Position numbers and translations under genes: made by a program. Below are positions 16,620-25,807 of a stretch of 64,000 nt of DNA, piece after piece. Origin of the DNA: Chitinophaga pinensis. Lineage in GTDB: Bacteria > Bacteroidota > Bacteroidia > UKL13-3. Position 1 is the stretch's first letter; each line of letters opens with the position of its first letter. The stretch spans positions 123,177-187,176 of the forward strand of contig CAMARW010000003.1 of assembly GCA_945860865.1 (NCBI GenBank), in the 5' to 3' direction. Below the pieces are notes generated by a model. It was not told the DNA's origin and ran no database searches. It saw only the letters and a list, made by a program, of their open reading frames with translations.

Positions 16620-19157
16620 CTACTTCTCTAAACCAATTTTAATTTTCTGATTAAGCAACATGCTTTGTGCTTTTGCTTCTTCGTTACCACTAATGGCAAT
16701 TCTTTCAATGGTTTTTAGTTGAGATAAAGCCGCAGCTTGCGAAACGGCATCATAATTATTGCCTTTAACAATACTAATTAGCATATCTACATAGGCATCT
16801 TGCAAATTAAATCTTTGTGTAGGCACTGGACCATTATCGCCTCTAATGATGGCATTAGTTAAATCTGTGAACATGTTTAATACCGAGTAGGTGTTGCCGT
16901 ACAAGCGAGTGTTACTCATTCTTTTTAAAACGATTGGGTTGCTTAAATGTGAAAGTATTGTGGTTTGAAAAGCAAGAATACGCTCATTAATTTTAGGGTC
17001 TTCTGTACTACTAAAAAAGCCAAATCCCCTACGCTGACTTTGAAGATACGGGTATAAATTGCTCTGAAACCCGAATGAATTAGGAGCGAAAGCATAATCT
17101 GAAAGGACTTTCATGGCTCTTTTTTGGTCGGCAATTGCTACTGGTGTATAGGCTTTTCCTTCGCCCGGCTGACCAACAAATGCTCTGTTTACATATACAC
17201 CACCAATGTATTTTACAATGACATTAGCTTGTTGAAAATATTCATTGATTAAAACAGAATGTGCTTGCTTTAATTCTTGGTAACTTTGGTTGGGTTTTGT
17301 GTACTTTCCTTTGATTTTACCCATTAAATCTAAACTCAATTGCATACGCTCTATACCATAAGAAATCGCATCTCCGCTTAAATCATTTACATTTACGCGA
17401 GGGTCTATGCCACTAAATGAACCGCGCATATCATCGGCATCGTTACCAAAAATTAACAAGGTATCATTGGCACGAGAAAGCAGTTTAATTTGTCTTTCTG
17501 TTTCAAGTTTTGGGTCAGTTAAGGATGGTGCATAACCAAATTCTATTGCCCATAAATCGTATGGACCTGGTCGGGTGGTAAAGTAATCGCCTTGTTTGTT
17601 TTTATCTTTGGCAATATTGGCTGCTGGGTAATCCATTACCGAAGCGATGAGGCCAATTTCTTGCGTGATGGTTTTGTTGTGTATTTGGCTTGGTTTTAGC
17701 ATCTGACTAGCTTTCATATTGTGGTTTAAGCCAAGTGTATGACCCATTTCGTGCAGCACCAGGTAATACAAAGACTGTTTTATGTAATCGCGTTTTTCAA
17801 TTTCTGATAGTCCTTGCACGTTTAAAACCTGCGAGCCAAATAAAGTAGTTTGGTGTAAATGATCATGTGCATCGCAGAAATTTTTGAACGAATTATTACC
17901 TATTTCATCTTGCATTCCTTCGCTTACAAATAGCTTTTCTTGACGCAACCTATTGGTAACAAAAATATACTCCAACATAATATCTGCACCTAATATTTGT
18001 CCTGTTCTAGGATCCACAAAACTAGGTCCGTAACCGCCAAAAGGTGGCTGCGGCGAGCTTGTCCAACGTAAAACATTGTACCTAATATCACCGGCATCCC
18101 AATTGGCTGTATCTGGCTGCTCTTTAACTAGCACTGCATTTTTAAAGCCTGCTTTTTCAAAAGCAATATTCCATTTTTCACCTGCTTCTTTAATGGTTGA
18201 TCTAAATTCTTGTGGCGTTGTATTTTCGATCCACCAAACAATAGGTTCAACCGGCTCTGAGATGGCTGCATTTGGATCTTTTTTTACCAAATGCCAACGG
18301 TGAATTAAATCTTTGTAAGAAACGGCCTCTGTGCTGGTCATGTCTTCAATCTGTTCAGAGAAATACCCAATTCTTGGGTCATCCGCGCGGGGCTCAAAAT
18401 TGTTATTGGGCGCTTCAATGAGGGTGTGTTGCACCATAATACTAACGGCGCGAGGGTCTGTAACTTCTTTGCCGCCACTACCCATAGGATTGGCATTATC
18501 ATATACGTATTCTACAATTAAATCGGTGTTTTTTGCGTAGTTTCTTAGGTTTACAAACTTGGTTTTGTCTTTGCTTAGCATGCCCAATTGGAAGCCCATG
18601 GCGCCCGGGCGGGCAGAAGGTTTAATTTGTTGCATAGATTCGCTTAAGAAAACGGCACTTGCATCTATTAAAATTTCGCCTGTTTTATAGTCTTCTGCTA
18701 CAATTTTCTGACTGCTAAGAATGGCTTCGCTAATATTGGCTTTGGCGGCTTTGCTTACAGGATTATTTGGGTCAAAATAAAAATTGGTATTGAGTACAAT
18801 CAGCTCAATTTTATCAAAATGACGCCTGATTGTAAATACCTTATTATCGCGGAAGCTGCCTCTAAAATGGCCAGCTGCAACTACCCCATCAACGGTGTAT
18901 GAAAAATAAATATAATCTTTATTTAATTGGTCTTTTTTTACCAACAACATCACATTTCCGTTTGCTGTGTCTTGAAACAAAGGAAATAATCCGTCGATTT
19001 TTTTGCTCGATTTGGTTTTATCCTTTATTGAAGGAGTTTTAGCAACCGCTGCGGTAGCTGTTGAGGCTGGTGTTGCTAGCTTTTTTTTTGTTTTAGAGCC
19101 TGCACACGCACCCAAAAGAAGCGAAAAGGATAGTCCGGCAAGTACAATTTTTTTCAT
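16620..19157 (-). CDS. Zinc-dependent metalloprotease lipoprotein (DUF5117/DUF4953 type)
   Basis: An 845-residue protein with lipobox 'SLLLGAC' at residues 13-18, so it should be lipid-anchored in the envelope. The extended zinc motif HExxHxxGxxH is intact at 469-479 (HEMGHTLGLNH). A Met-turn candidate, 'IASVMDYPAAN', follows as in metzincins. The N-terminal region ('LFPLFQDTANGNVMLLVKKDQLNKDYIY') and the middle ('PIVWWIENTTPQEFR', 'DIRYNVLRW') match the DUF5118/DUF5117 proteases common in this phylum. A Lys/Thr/Ala-rich linker follows the cysteine. It is a single gene with its own terminator. The substrate is unknown; the enzyme class is secure. Confidence 0.92.
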   Translation of the reverse strand: MKKIVLAGLSFSLLLGACAGSKTKKKLATPASTATAAVAKTPSIKDKTKSSKKIDGLFPLFQDTANGNVMLLVKKDQLNKDYIYFSYTVDGVVAAGHFRGSFRDNKVFTIRRHFDKIELIVLNTNFYFDPNNPVSKAAKANISEAILSSQKIVAEDYKTGEILIDASAVFLSESMQQIKPSARPGAMGFQLGMLSKDKTKFVNLRNYAKNTDLIVEYVYDNANPMGSGGKEVTDPRAVSIMVQHTLIEAPNNNFEPRADDPRIGYFSEQIEDMTSTEAVSYKDLIHRWHLVKKDPNAAISEPVEPIVWWIENTTPQEFRSTIKEAGEKWNIAFEKAGFKNAVLVKEQPDTANWDAGDIRYNVLRWTSSPQPPFGGYGPSFVDPRTGQILGADIMLEYIFVTNRLRQEKLFVSEGMQDEIGNNSFKNFCDAHDHLHQTTLFGSQVLNVQGLSEIEKRDYIKQSLYYLVLHEMGHTLGLNHNMKASQMLKPSQIHNKTITQEIGLIASVMDYPAANIAKDKNKQGDYFTTRPGPYDLWAIEFGYAPSLTDPKLETERQIKLLSRANDTLLIFGNDADDMRGSFSGIDPRVNVNDLSGDAISYGIERMQLSLDLMGKIKGKYTKPNQSYQELKQAHSVLINEYFQQANVIVKYIGGVYVNRAFVGQPGEGKAYTPVAIADQKRAMKVLSDYAFAPNSFGFQSNLYPYLQSQRRGFGFFSSTEDPKINERILAFQTTILSHLSNPIVLKRMSNTRLYGNTYSVLNMFTDLTNAIIRGDNGPVPTQRFNLQDAYVDMLISIVKGNNYDAVSQAAALSQLKTIERIAISGNEEAKAQSMLLNQKIKIGLEK

Positions 19158-19256
19158 GTATTAATTAATTTATAGGCAATAACTGAAATATTATTGAAAT
19201 AAGCGAATTATGTAAGGTAAATTTAATTAGGTTGCTTTAAATTGCAGAAAAAAATT

Positions 19257-19742
19257 ATGAGCAAACTAAACGCCATTGGGCTTAACAAAAAGAAAGCCGA
19301 CGAGCTAGCAGAGAATTTAAACGTGTTGTTAGCCAACTATTCTATTTTCTATCAAAACACCCGCGGGTTACATTGGAACATTAAAGGGGACAAATTTTTT
19401 GAATTGCATTTAAAGTTTGAAGAGCTTTATAACGATTTACTACTTAAAATAGATGAAGTTGCTGAGCGTATTTTAACTTTGGGGCATACTCCTCACCACA
19501 ATTATTCGCAGTATATTAAGGTGGCAAGTATTAAAGAAAGTAAGCAAGTAAGTAGTGGTGTATTGGCTGTTGAAGAGGTTTTAAACAACTTCCAGATTAT
19601 CCTTCCTTTGCAGCGCGCCCTATTAACATTGAGCGGCGAAGCGGAAGATGAAGGTACCAGCGCACTCATGAGTGATTACATTCGCGCGCAAGAAAAGTTA
19701 GTATGGATGTATGGCGCTTTTATGAATAGAGAAAAGCATTAA
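19257..19742 (+). CDS. dps: Dps family DNA-binding ferritin-like protein
   Basis: Dps forms 12-subunit shells that oxidise and store iron and protect DNA under stress. I start at the ATG at 19257 (MSKLNAIGL, 161 residues) rather than the TTG 15 bases upstream. The ferroxidase region is recognisable: 'NTRGLHWNIKGDKFFELHLKFEELYND' carries the ligand His and 'KIDEVAERIL' the acidic ligands. Helical content and length fit the family. The lysine-rich N-terminus could bind DNA. Its stop overlaps the convergent dnaE2-like gene by four bases. Confidence 0.92.
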   Translation: MSKLNAIGLNKKKADELAENLNVLLANYSIFYQNTRGLHWNIKGDKFFELHLKFEELYNDLLLKIDEVAERILTLGHTPHHNYSQYIKVASIKESKQVSSGVLAVEEVLNNFQIILPLQRALLTLSGEAEDEGTSALMSDYIRAQEKLVWMYGAFMNREKH

Positions 19743-22700
19743 TACCGAGGATCTGGCCGAGTGGGAAGCTTGGCCAGTTTACTTACCTCTACAGAATAAA
19801 ATCCAAACTCTTGCACCACTTTGCCTTCTATTAAATACACTCCTCTGCCCTCAAATGGGTATTTAGCAAGGGATTGAGCAAAGTGTGTGGTATCGAAAAA
19901 GTTGGATTGCACATCGTAGAATGTGCCGAAGGCCATATAATCGCCACGTACTGTTTTTACATTTTTTGCAGTTACGTAGTTGCCCAGCATTCTAACGGTT
20001 TGACCCAAATATTTACTCATATCAACGGCTACAACATCTCCCCTATAATCTGTTTGAAGCAAATCGAATTCGCTCATGCTGAGGGGAAACCCTAACAGTT
20101 CAATTTCATCGTAAGCATCTTCAATTTCGTTGTGAACCAAAGCTGGCAAGGTGAATTCTTTGTGTGATTTAGCTGGTAGTAATTCTAGCATGGTTTCCTG
20201 TACCAAGTTTTGAATGCCCTTAGGCAGGCTCAAGGAAACATCTCTGTTCAATGTAAAAGCGCTACTACTTTCATCGTTAGAATCAATTCGCCTACGCCGC
20301 ACGTCACCCTGAGCTTGTCGAATGGGCTGAACGGGTTGAAGGGAATACGCTTGCCACATCAAGTTCTTCTTCCCCATTCCACAAAACTTAAAAGCACCTA
20401 CTTTGATGAGTATTTTTATTTGAAGTACGCTAATAGGTACTCGATCTATAAAGTCGATGAAGCTTTGGAAGGGACCATTTGTGGAACGTTCAACTAAGAT
20501 GGCTTCAATAGATTTAAGCTCCAAGCTTTCAATGTGTGTAAAACCTAAATACACATCCTCGCCTTTGATATTGGTGAATTGATCCGATTCATTTACACAA
20601 GGAAGGTGCACTTTTGCGCCTGTTTTTTTGAGCTCGGTTACATAAACCCAAGTTCTATAAAAGCCGCCAAAATTATTAATCACACCCACCATAAACTCCA
20701 TGGGGTAATAGGTTTTGAGGAATAAGCTCTGAAAGCTTTCCACAGCAAATGAAGCTGAGTGCGCCTTGCTAAAAGAGTAACCCGCAAAGCTTTCAATTTG
20801 TCGCCAAACCTCTTTACTGAGTTCATCTGGATAACCCTTTTCTTTACAATTGGCGAAGAACTTATCAATAATTTTTTGGAACTCTGCTTTGGACCTAAAT
20901 TTACCGCTCATGGCTCTGCGTAACACATCGGCATCGGCCAAATCTAAACCTGCAAAATGGTGACAAACTTTCAGTACATCTTCTTGAAACACCATTACGC
21001 CATAAGTTTCTTCGAGCTGTTCCTGCATCACTGGATGCAAATAATTGATACTTTTAGGGTCGTGAAAACGTTGAATATAAGCCCTCATCATGCCCGATTT
21101 TGCTACCCCTGGTCTAATAATCGAGCTAGCTGCAACCAAGTGAATGTAAGTGTCGCATTTGAGCTTTTTTAATAACCCACGCATGCCAGGACTTTCAATA
21201 TAAAAACAACCAATGCTATTTGCCTCTTTAAGTTGTTGTTTGATGAGGGGGTCGTTTTTAAATTTTTGCACTTCATGCACATCTACTTTTATCTGTTTAT
21301 TTTGCCAAACAAGTTCTGCGGCATCTTTGATATGACCAATTCCGCGTTGCGACAAAATGTCAAATTTTTCGAAGCCAATATCCTCCGACATATACATATC
21401 CCATTGCACGGTTGGCAATCCAACGGGCGGTAAATCCAAGGCTGAATATTGAAAAATAGGTTCTTCGGAAATGAGCACGCCACCAGCATGAATGGAACGA
21501 TGATTTGGGAAATCTTGCAGTTGTGTTCCTATGTTGAGTATCTTGGCAATAACAGGCGATTTGCGATCGGCCTTATGCGGATAATCGGCTAGGATATCAA
21601 TTTCGCTTTTAGGTAAGCCATACACTTTACCCAGTTCTCTGTAGATGGAGCTACTTCTAAAAGTAGACATAGTGCCAAGCAAAGCGGTATGATCTCTACC
21701 ATAACGTTTGAAAATATAATCGTGTACTTGCGGGCGTTCTTTCCAGCTGTAATCAATATCAAAATCGGGCGGAGAGGTGCGCTTGGGGTTCAAAAAACGT
21801 TCGAAATACAGGTTCAATTCTATGGGGTCAACATCCGTAATTCGCAAGCAGTATGCCACTACACTATTGGCGCCACTCCCCCGCCCTACATGGTAAAATC
21901 CTTTCGACATAGAGTAACGAATGATATCCCAGGTGATTAAAAAATAGGCCGAAAAACCTAATTTATCTATGATGTCTAATTCCTTTTGCACCCTTTGCTT
22001 GGCGACAGTATTGTTCGATCCATAGCGGTATGTTAAACCATCATAAGCGAGGGTTTGTAGTAACTGCTTATCGTCGTACACCGAAGAAGAATATACTTTT
22101 TTGTTTTTGTGTGTTTTAAAATCGAAGCTTACACTGCAGCGATCCATGAAAGCAATGGTATTATTGAGTACATAATGATGATACCTGCATGCATGAATGA
22201 TATCGGGCTCCGACATGAAGTACTCATCTGGTGCAGCAACGGCATTTGGTTCGAGCCTACTTAATAACACATTATTATCTATAGCTCTTAGGTGCATGTG
22301 AAGTGGGTAGCTAGCGGCATTTCTAAAGGTAACAGGTTGTTGTAGAATGAGTTTATTTTTAATCTTACTCACATCTTTGCGCAGGAGTTTATTGAACTCA
22401 GAGAGGCGAATGCCAATGAGTTCATGATCTGCAAGGATGCCAGGGTAATTGTAGATTGGGTAAATTACAAAGCTATTTTGCAAATGTTTGAGCCTATCGG
22501 CGTAGGCTCGGCCATATAAATTGTAATCAGATAACAGTCGATTGATTTCTTGTATGCCAGCAGTATTTTTAGCAACAGCGGTAAACAGCAAATGGTTACC
22601 CTCTCTAAACTCAATGCCAGCAATCGGTTTGATCCCATGTTGTTCGCAGCATTTCACAAACTCAAAAATGCCCGTTGAGCAATTGATATCGGTGATACCT

Positions 22701-22798
22701 ATTGTTTGCAAACCAAGCTGCTTAGCTTGTAGTACAAGCTCCTCTACCGACAAGGTGCCGTAGCGTAAGCTGTAGTATGTGTGTATATTCCAGAGCAT
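19739..22798 (-). CDS. dnaE2: Error-prone DNA polymerase III alpha subunit (DnaE2/ImuC-like)
   Basis: A 1,019-residue C-family polymerase, shorter than replicative DnaE. The N-terminal PHP domain (residues 1-70, 'IHTYYSLRYGTLSVEEL') has weakened metal motifs. The polymerase core has 'HVGRGSGANSVVAYCLRITDVDP' and the catalytic 'PPDFDIDY' (D345, D347, D349). 'GYSFSKAHSASFA' lies in the fingers region, and the C-terminus resembles an OB fold ('LGNYVTAKNVKTVRGDYMAFGTF'). With dinB and the S24 repressor nearby, and a shared operator upstream, it looks like the polymerase of a damage-inducible mutagenesis cassette. Residues about 819-862 are encoded by an inserted REP-like repeat. The DnaE2 subclass is inferred from length and context. 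Confidence 0.9.
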   Translation of the reverse strand: MLWNIHTYYSLRYGTLSVEELVLQAKQLGLQTIGITDINCSTGIFEFVKCCEQHGIKPIAGIEFREGNHLLFTAVAKNTAGIQEINRLLSDYNLYGRAYADRLKHLQNSFVIYPIYNYPGILADHELIGIRLSEFNKLLRKDVSKIKNKLILQQPVTFRNAASYPLHMHLRAIDNNVLLSRLEPNAVAAPDEYFMSEPDIIHACRYHHYVLNNTIAFMDRCSVSFDFKTHKNKKVYSSSVYDDKQLLQTLAYDGLTYRYGSNNTVAKQRVQKELDIIDKLGFSAYFLITWDIIRYSMSKGFYHVGRGSGANSVVAYCLRITDVDPIELNLYFERFLNPKRTSPPDFDIDYSWKERPQVHDYIFKRYGRDHTALLGTMSTFRSSSIYRELGKVYGLPKSEIDILADYPHKADRKSPVIAKILNIGTQLQDFPNHRSIHAGGVLISEEPIFQYSALDLPPVGLPTVQWDMYMSEDIGFEKFDILSQRGIGHIKDAAELVWQNKQIKVDVHEVQKFKNDPLIKQQLKEANSIGCFYIESPGMRGLLKKLKCDTYIHLVAASSIIRPGVAKSGMMRAYIQRFHDPKSINYLHPVMQEQLEETYGVMVFQEDVLKVCHHFAGLDLADADVLRRAMSGKFRSKAEFQKIIDKFFANCKEKGYPDELSKEVWRQIESFAGYSFSKAHSASFAVESFQSLFLKTYYPMEFMVGVINNFGGFYRTWVYVTELKKTGAKVHLPCVNESDQFTNIKGEDVYLGFTHIESLELKSIEAILVERSTNGPFQSFIDFIDRVPISVLQIKILIKVGAFKFCGMGKKNLMWQAYSLQPVQPIRQAQGDVRRRRIDSNDESSSAFTLNRDVSLSLPKGIQNLVQETMLELLPAKSHKEFTLPALVHNEIEDAYDEIELLGFPLSMSEFDLLQTDYRGDVVAVDMSKYLGQTVRMLGNYVTAKNVKTVRGDYMAFGTFYDVQSNFFDTTHFAQSLAKYPFEGRGVYLIEGKVVQEFGFYSVEVSKLAKLPTRPDPRY
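20216..20327. repeat. REP-like inverted-repeat insertion inside dnaE2
   Basis: The right arm (20303-20327) contains CCCTGAGCTTGTCGAATGGG, and the left arm (20216-20239) is its imperfect inverse. I align 18 of 25 positions. Translated, the arms give 'RQAQG' and 'LSLPKG', recurrent signatures of this dispersed repeat in environmental bacterial genomes. The reading frame stays open through it, so it adds an unusual Arg/Ser-rich linker to the polymerase. Confidence 0.7.
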
Positions 22799-22811
22799 AG
22801 TTCGTTGGGGC

Positions 22812-22838
22812 TCACCATGACACCGCCTGTCATGGTGA
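22812..22838. repeat. Perfect 11-bp hairpin in the dnaE2 leader
   Basis: TCACCATGACA, loop CCGCC, TGTCATGGTGA. It lies 14 bases upstream of the dnaE2 start and would fold in its mRNA leader. It could be a REP-type element, a translation-control hairpin or a terminator remnant; there is no T-run on either side. Confidence 0.7.
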
Positions 22839-22842
22839 TATT

Positions 22843-22858
22843 GTTAATTTAGTTAACT
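22843..22858. promoter_or_regulatory. Operator-like site upstream of dnaE2
   Basis: GTTAATTTAGTTAACT, arms GTTAA/TTAAC. It differs by one base from the site before the S24 repressor gene (28149-28164) and by two from the site before dinB (28053-28068, minus strand). Likely bound by the S24 repressor. Confidence 0.6.
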
Positions 22859-22862
22859 TTTA

Positions 22863-22880
22863 TTAGTTAAATAAAATAAC
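22863..22880. promoter_or_regulatory. Second operator-like half-site cluster, dnaE2 side
   Basis: TTAGTTAAATAAAATAAC matches 28028-28045 at the dinB start (TTAGTTAAATATATTAAC) in 16 of 18 positions, so a second shared element accompanies the first. Confidence 0.5.
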
Positions 22881-22998
22881 AAATTAAAATGAAAGTGCAA
22901 GAATTTTTAATTTTCATTGCAGTTCTATCCTCATTATCAATCAAAAACATATTTCTTATTTGGATTAACTTAAATACCACTAAATAAAATAATAAAGG

Positions 22999-23028
22999 TA
23001 TATTTGAATACGTTATTAACTAAATAAC
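22999..23028 (+). promoter_or_regulatory. Promoter and inverted repeat before the beta-helix gene
   Basis: An exact -7 box TATATTTG at 22999-23006, followed at 23012-23028 by GTTATTAACTAAATAAC, an inverted repeat with GTTATT/AATAAC arms that would overlap the transcription start. It contains the TTAACTAAAT core of the dnaE2 operator, so the inserted gene may fall under the same repressor. Confidence 0.45.
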
Positions 23029-23040
23029 ACTCACTCAGCC

Positions 23041-24594
23041 ATGGCAACAATTAACTACTCTATTTCATTTTTAAGAAATGACCCTTCATTTGTTCCGATA
23101 GCAGCAGATTTATATTATACTACTGATATTGGACAAGAAGGTTTTTGGCGCTATGATTTGGGCGATTCAATTAGCGCAGATAATACAGGGATTGTAATAG
23201 TTACTTTTAATGACTCAAGGTTAAAACGAATATTTGATGGATTAATTAATGTAAAGTGGTTTGGAGCAAAAGGAGATGCTTTTCCTGACAATTTAACTCC
23301 CACAAATGATACTGCTAACATTCAGAATGCAATTGATTCTATGCAGCGATATTATAATAGTGCATACCCAAATGCCGTTAATCAAACTGTTTCTGAAAGT
23401 TCTGGCGGCTTATTTTTTCCAGCAGGGTTTTACCTTATTGATACCATTTCAATAAAAGCAGATAACTCTTCAGCTCAACTAAAATGGAAGGGAGAAACTT
23501 TAAGAGTAAACCTAGTAGGAAGTGGAATGCTATCAACTCTTTTTGTTGGAAACACCTCTTATTTCCCTTCTGAGGTAGAGCCTACAGCATCATCATATAT
23601 TACAACAAGAAATCTAATAGAAGTATTTAACCCATATACAAATTTAAAAGATTTTGGAATTGTTGGTAGTCCACTAATTGACGGTTCTTACTATCATAAC
23701 ATGTTAGATACAACACCTTATTATTATGGCCCAGGGTATGAGTTTATAGGTATTTACGCCGAAAAATGTGCTTTTTTAAATATAGAACGAGTTTTTGTGA
23801 GGTCGTGTGACACAGCAATAAATTTCAAAGGGGTACTTACATCCAATATAAACAACTGTATTATTGGTGGAGAAAATGTTTGGACAAATACTTCTGATCC
23901 AGATCCTGAAAGGCATACCTTTTATGATCCAAATCAGGCATGTTTAAATGGAATAATATTAGATTATGATGAAGGCTATGATGCAAACCAAATTTCCATA
24001 TTTGAATCTAGAATAGTATGGTGTAGGAATTGGGGATTGCAATATTCCAAGGGCTCCATGTTACATATTGAGAATTGCACTTTTGAAGCAAATGGATGGT
24101 ATTTAACTAATTCTGAAACTACTAAATATGTTCCGGTAGATGGAGACCCAAGTACTGGAGCTTTGAGAATATATCCGAGAAATTCTGCACAACCACCAGA
24201 AAATCCAAATCTGTCACTCACAGATGTTATAAACATTTCAAAGTCATGGTTTGAAGCCAATTTAGGGTACTCTATTTATTGCTATTATGCGATTTATGAC
24301 CAGTTAATATTTAATCTAATTGGAAATACTTTTATAGCTGCTAATAATAAAGATACCAATATAAATAAATTACATTTTGGTGTTAAAATAGATTTAAGTC
24401 CAAATTTACCATCCAATTCAAAAACAGTAAATGTGATTGGATGTGTTAGTAAAATTGACAAAATTAAAATAAGTATTACTTTTCATAATACATTTAAAAT
24501 AATATGTGCGGAAGCAAATATCATAGGATCTGACTTATTTAGTCCAGAAATTTACCCTAGTACCCAAACTAGTTTAAAAATAAATAAAATTTAG
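23041..24594 (+). CDS. Right-handed beta-helix protein (pectate-lyase superfamily, PF12708-like)
   Basis: A 517-residue protein. The segment 'VKWFGAKGDAFPDN ... TANIQNAIDSM ... GGLFFPAGFYLID' (residues about 77-140) is the start of the pectate_lyase_3/GH28-related fold, and the remaining 350 residues have beta-helix character ('LNIERVFVRSCDTAINF', 'SMLHIENCTFEANG'). No signal peptide or sorting domain is present, which is odd for a sugar-active enzyme. The first 75 residues ('FLRNDPSFVPIAADLYYTTDIGQEGFWRYD') resemble small N-terminal modules seen before this domain. It stands between dnaE2 and dinB and is followed 5 bases later by the first lipoprotein gene. Catalytic residues cannot be assigned. 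It may bind or cut polysaccharide. Confidence 0.75.
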   Translation: MATINYSISFLRNDPSFVPIAADLYYTTDIGQEGFWRYDLGDSISADNTGIVIVTFNDSRLKRIFDGLINVKWFGAKGDAFPDNLTPTNDTANIQNAIDSMQRYYNSAYPNAVNQTVSESSGGLFFPAGFYLIDTISIKADNSSAQLKWKGETLRVNLVGSGMLSTLFVGNTSYFPSEVEPTASSYITTRNLIEVFNPYTNLKDFGIVGSPLIDGSYYHNMLDTTPYYYGPGYEFIGIYAEKCAFLNIERVFVRSCDTAINFKGVLTSNINNCIIGGENVWTNTSDPDPERHTFYDPNQACLNGIILDYDEGYDANQISIFESRIVWCRNWGLQYSKGSMLHIENCTFEANGWYLTNSETTKYVPVDGDPSTGALRIYPRNSAQPPENPNLSLTDVINISKSWFEANLGYSIYCYYAIYDQLIFNLIGNTFIAANNKDTNINKLHFGVKIDLSPNLPSNSKTVNVIGCVSKIDKIKISITFHNTFKIICAEANIIGSDLFSPEIYPSTQTSLKINKI

Positions 24595-24599
24595 TAAAA

Positions 24600-25760
24600 A
24601 TGGAATGCAAGAATCGAATTAATATTAATAAAATGAACAATTTTATAGGCCCTTATAAATTCTTCACCTCACAGCTTTTGAATAATAAGTTAATTCTATT
24701 GGCATATATAACAATCGCTATTTTTGCATCCTGCAAAAAGACTTCACCAGCAAACGATCCTCCTGAACCCATTAAATCTATTGTCCTTCCTTCTTTAGAT
24801 ATGGATTTAGTATCTCCTTGTTACGCATTACCAGACAATAGTTTAGTCCTTATGGGAGGATATATTAATTCCAATAACCTTCATTTATTAAAGTTTGACA
24901 AAGACCTAAATCTTATTGATTCTGCGGTTTTAAACAACGTATCTCTAGATGTTTTCGACAATATAGTAAGAGGAGATAAGTTTTATGTAAAAACATATAA
25001 TGGTTTTTTCGAAATAAACTCAAATTTAGAAACGGTACAAATAAACCCAAAAATAGAAAAGGATATGGGTTTCGATAATTCAGCAGGTATTCATGCTATG
25101 GCCTGCTGCATAGGTCCAGGTGAAACAATTTTATTTGCTGCAAATGGACATGTAGGTGGGGTAAAAAAGTTTGTGCTTGCTGCTTATGGCCAAGATATAA
25201 CCAAGCCCTTATGGGTGGTTGATACTTTACCAATGGGTGGAGGGACTGATGTCGTTACTAATATTGGTTACTTTGATAATAAGCTTTTTGTTTGGGGTTC
25301 TCAGAGTATTAATACAAGTTCAACTAAAAATTACACGAAAATATATCAATGGGGAGGAACACTCTTATATGAAAAACTTCTTGAAACACAATTTATAAGA
25401 GGTCATAATTGCAGGGTATTGGATTCTAGCTTAGTAATTCAACCTGGAATATGTTATTGGTTAAATGATAATACAATAAAATTCACTGGTATTTATGCTG
25501 ATCAAATTTTCCCAAACCCACTTAATGGCTATACTGTTTTCTATTCATCTGAAGGAAATCGAAGTGGTGGAGGATATATTTGTAATTTGAGTAAAGATTT
25601 TCTTATTCAAAAAAAACATACACTTCCCAACGTCCCTGTCCCTTATACTCAGGTTTTTGGACCTGCCGGCCCAGATACCTGGATTTTTGCAAGTAGTTTT
25701 CATGACGATAATAATATTATGAAAATACGACTCACCAAATTAAATAAGAATTTGGAGTAA
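24600..25760 (+). CDS. Lipoprotein, paralog 1 of a tandem pair
   Basis: A 386-residue protein with lipobox 'AIFASC' (C45) followed by 'KKTSPANDPPEP'. A later start (ATG 24633) would shorten the long leader. The body (residues about 60-386) is beta-rich, with segments such as 'LLKFDKDLNLIDSAVL', 'KPLWVVDTLPMGGG' and 'YTVFYSSEGNRSGGGY', and ends 'LRLTKLNKNLE'. It is clearly related to the next gene: same lipobox, same motif order, same C-terminus. Regular repeats of about 45 residues suggest a beta-propeller-like fold, which is inference. It starts five bases after the beta-helix gene, so probably one operon. The family is not recognised. Confidence 0.8.
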   Translation: MECKNRININKMNNFIGPYKFFTSQLLNNKLILLAYITIAIFASCKKTSPANDPPEPIKSIVLPSLDMDLVSPCYALPDNSLVLMGGYINSNNLHLLKFDKDLNLIDSAVLNNVSLDVFDNIVRGDKFYVKTYNGFFEINSNLETVQINPKIEKDMGFDNSAGIHAMACCIGPGETILFAANGHVGGVKKFVLAAYGQDITKPLWVVDTLPMGGGTDVVTNIGYFDNKLFVWGSQSINTSSTKNYTKIYQWGGTLLYEKLLETQFIRGHNCRVLDSSLVIQPGICYWLNDNTIKFTGIYADQIFPNPLNGYTVFYSSEGNRSGGGYICNLSKDFLIQKKHTLPNVPVPYTQVFGPAGPDTWIFASSFHDDNNIMKIRLTKLNKNLE

Positions 25761-25807
25761 AAATTATCCAAACATTTTGTATGAAAAGTCTATGAAAAAA
25801 AGAATTT

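Noticed and set aside
19242-19256. TTG start adding five residues to Dps
   Set aside because: The ATG at 19257 gives the usual Dps N-terminus and length.
22889-22987. 32-codon hydrophobic ORF (MKVQEFLIFIAVLSS) between dnaE2 and the beta-helix gene
   Set aside because: It overlaps the operator/promoter region, has no own promoter box, and a hydrophobic reading is expected in AT-rich DNA.
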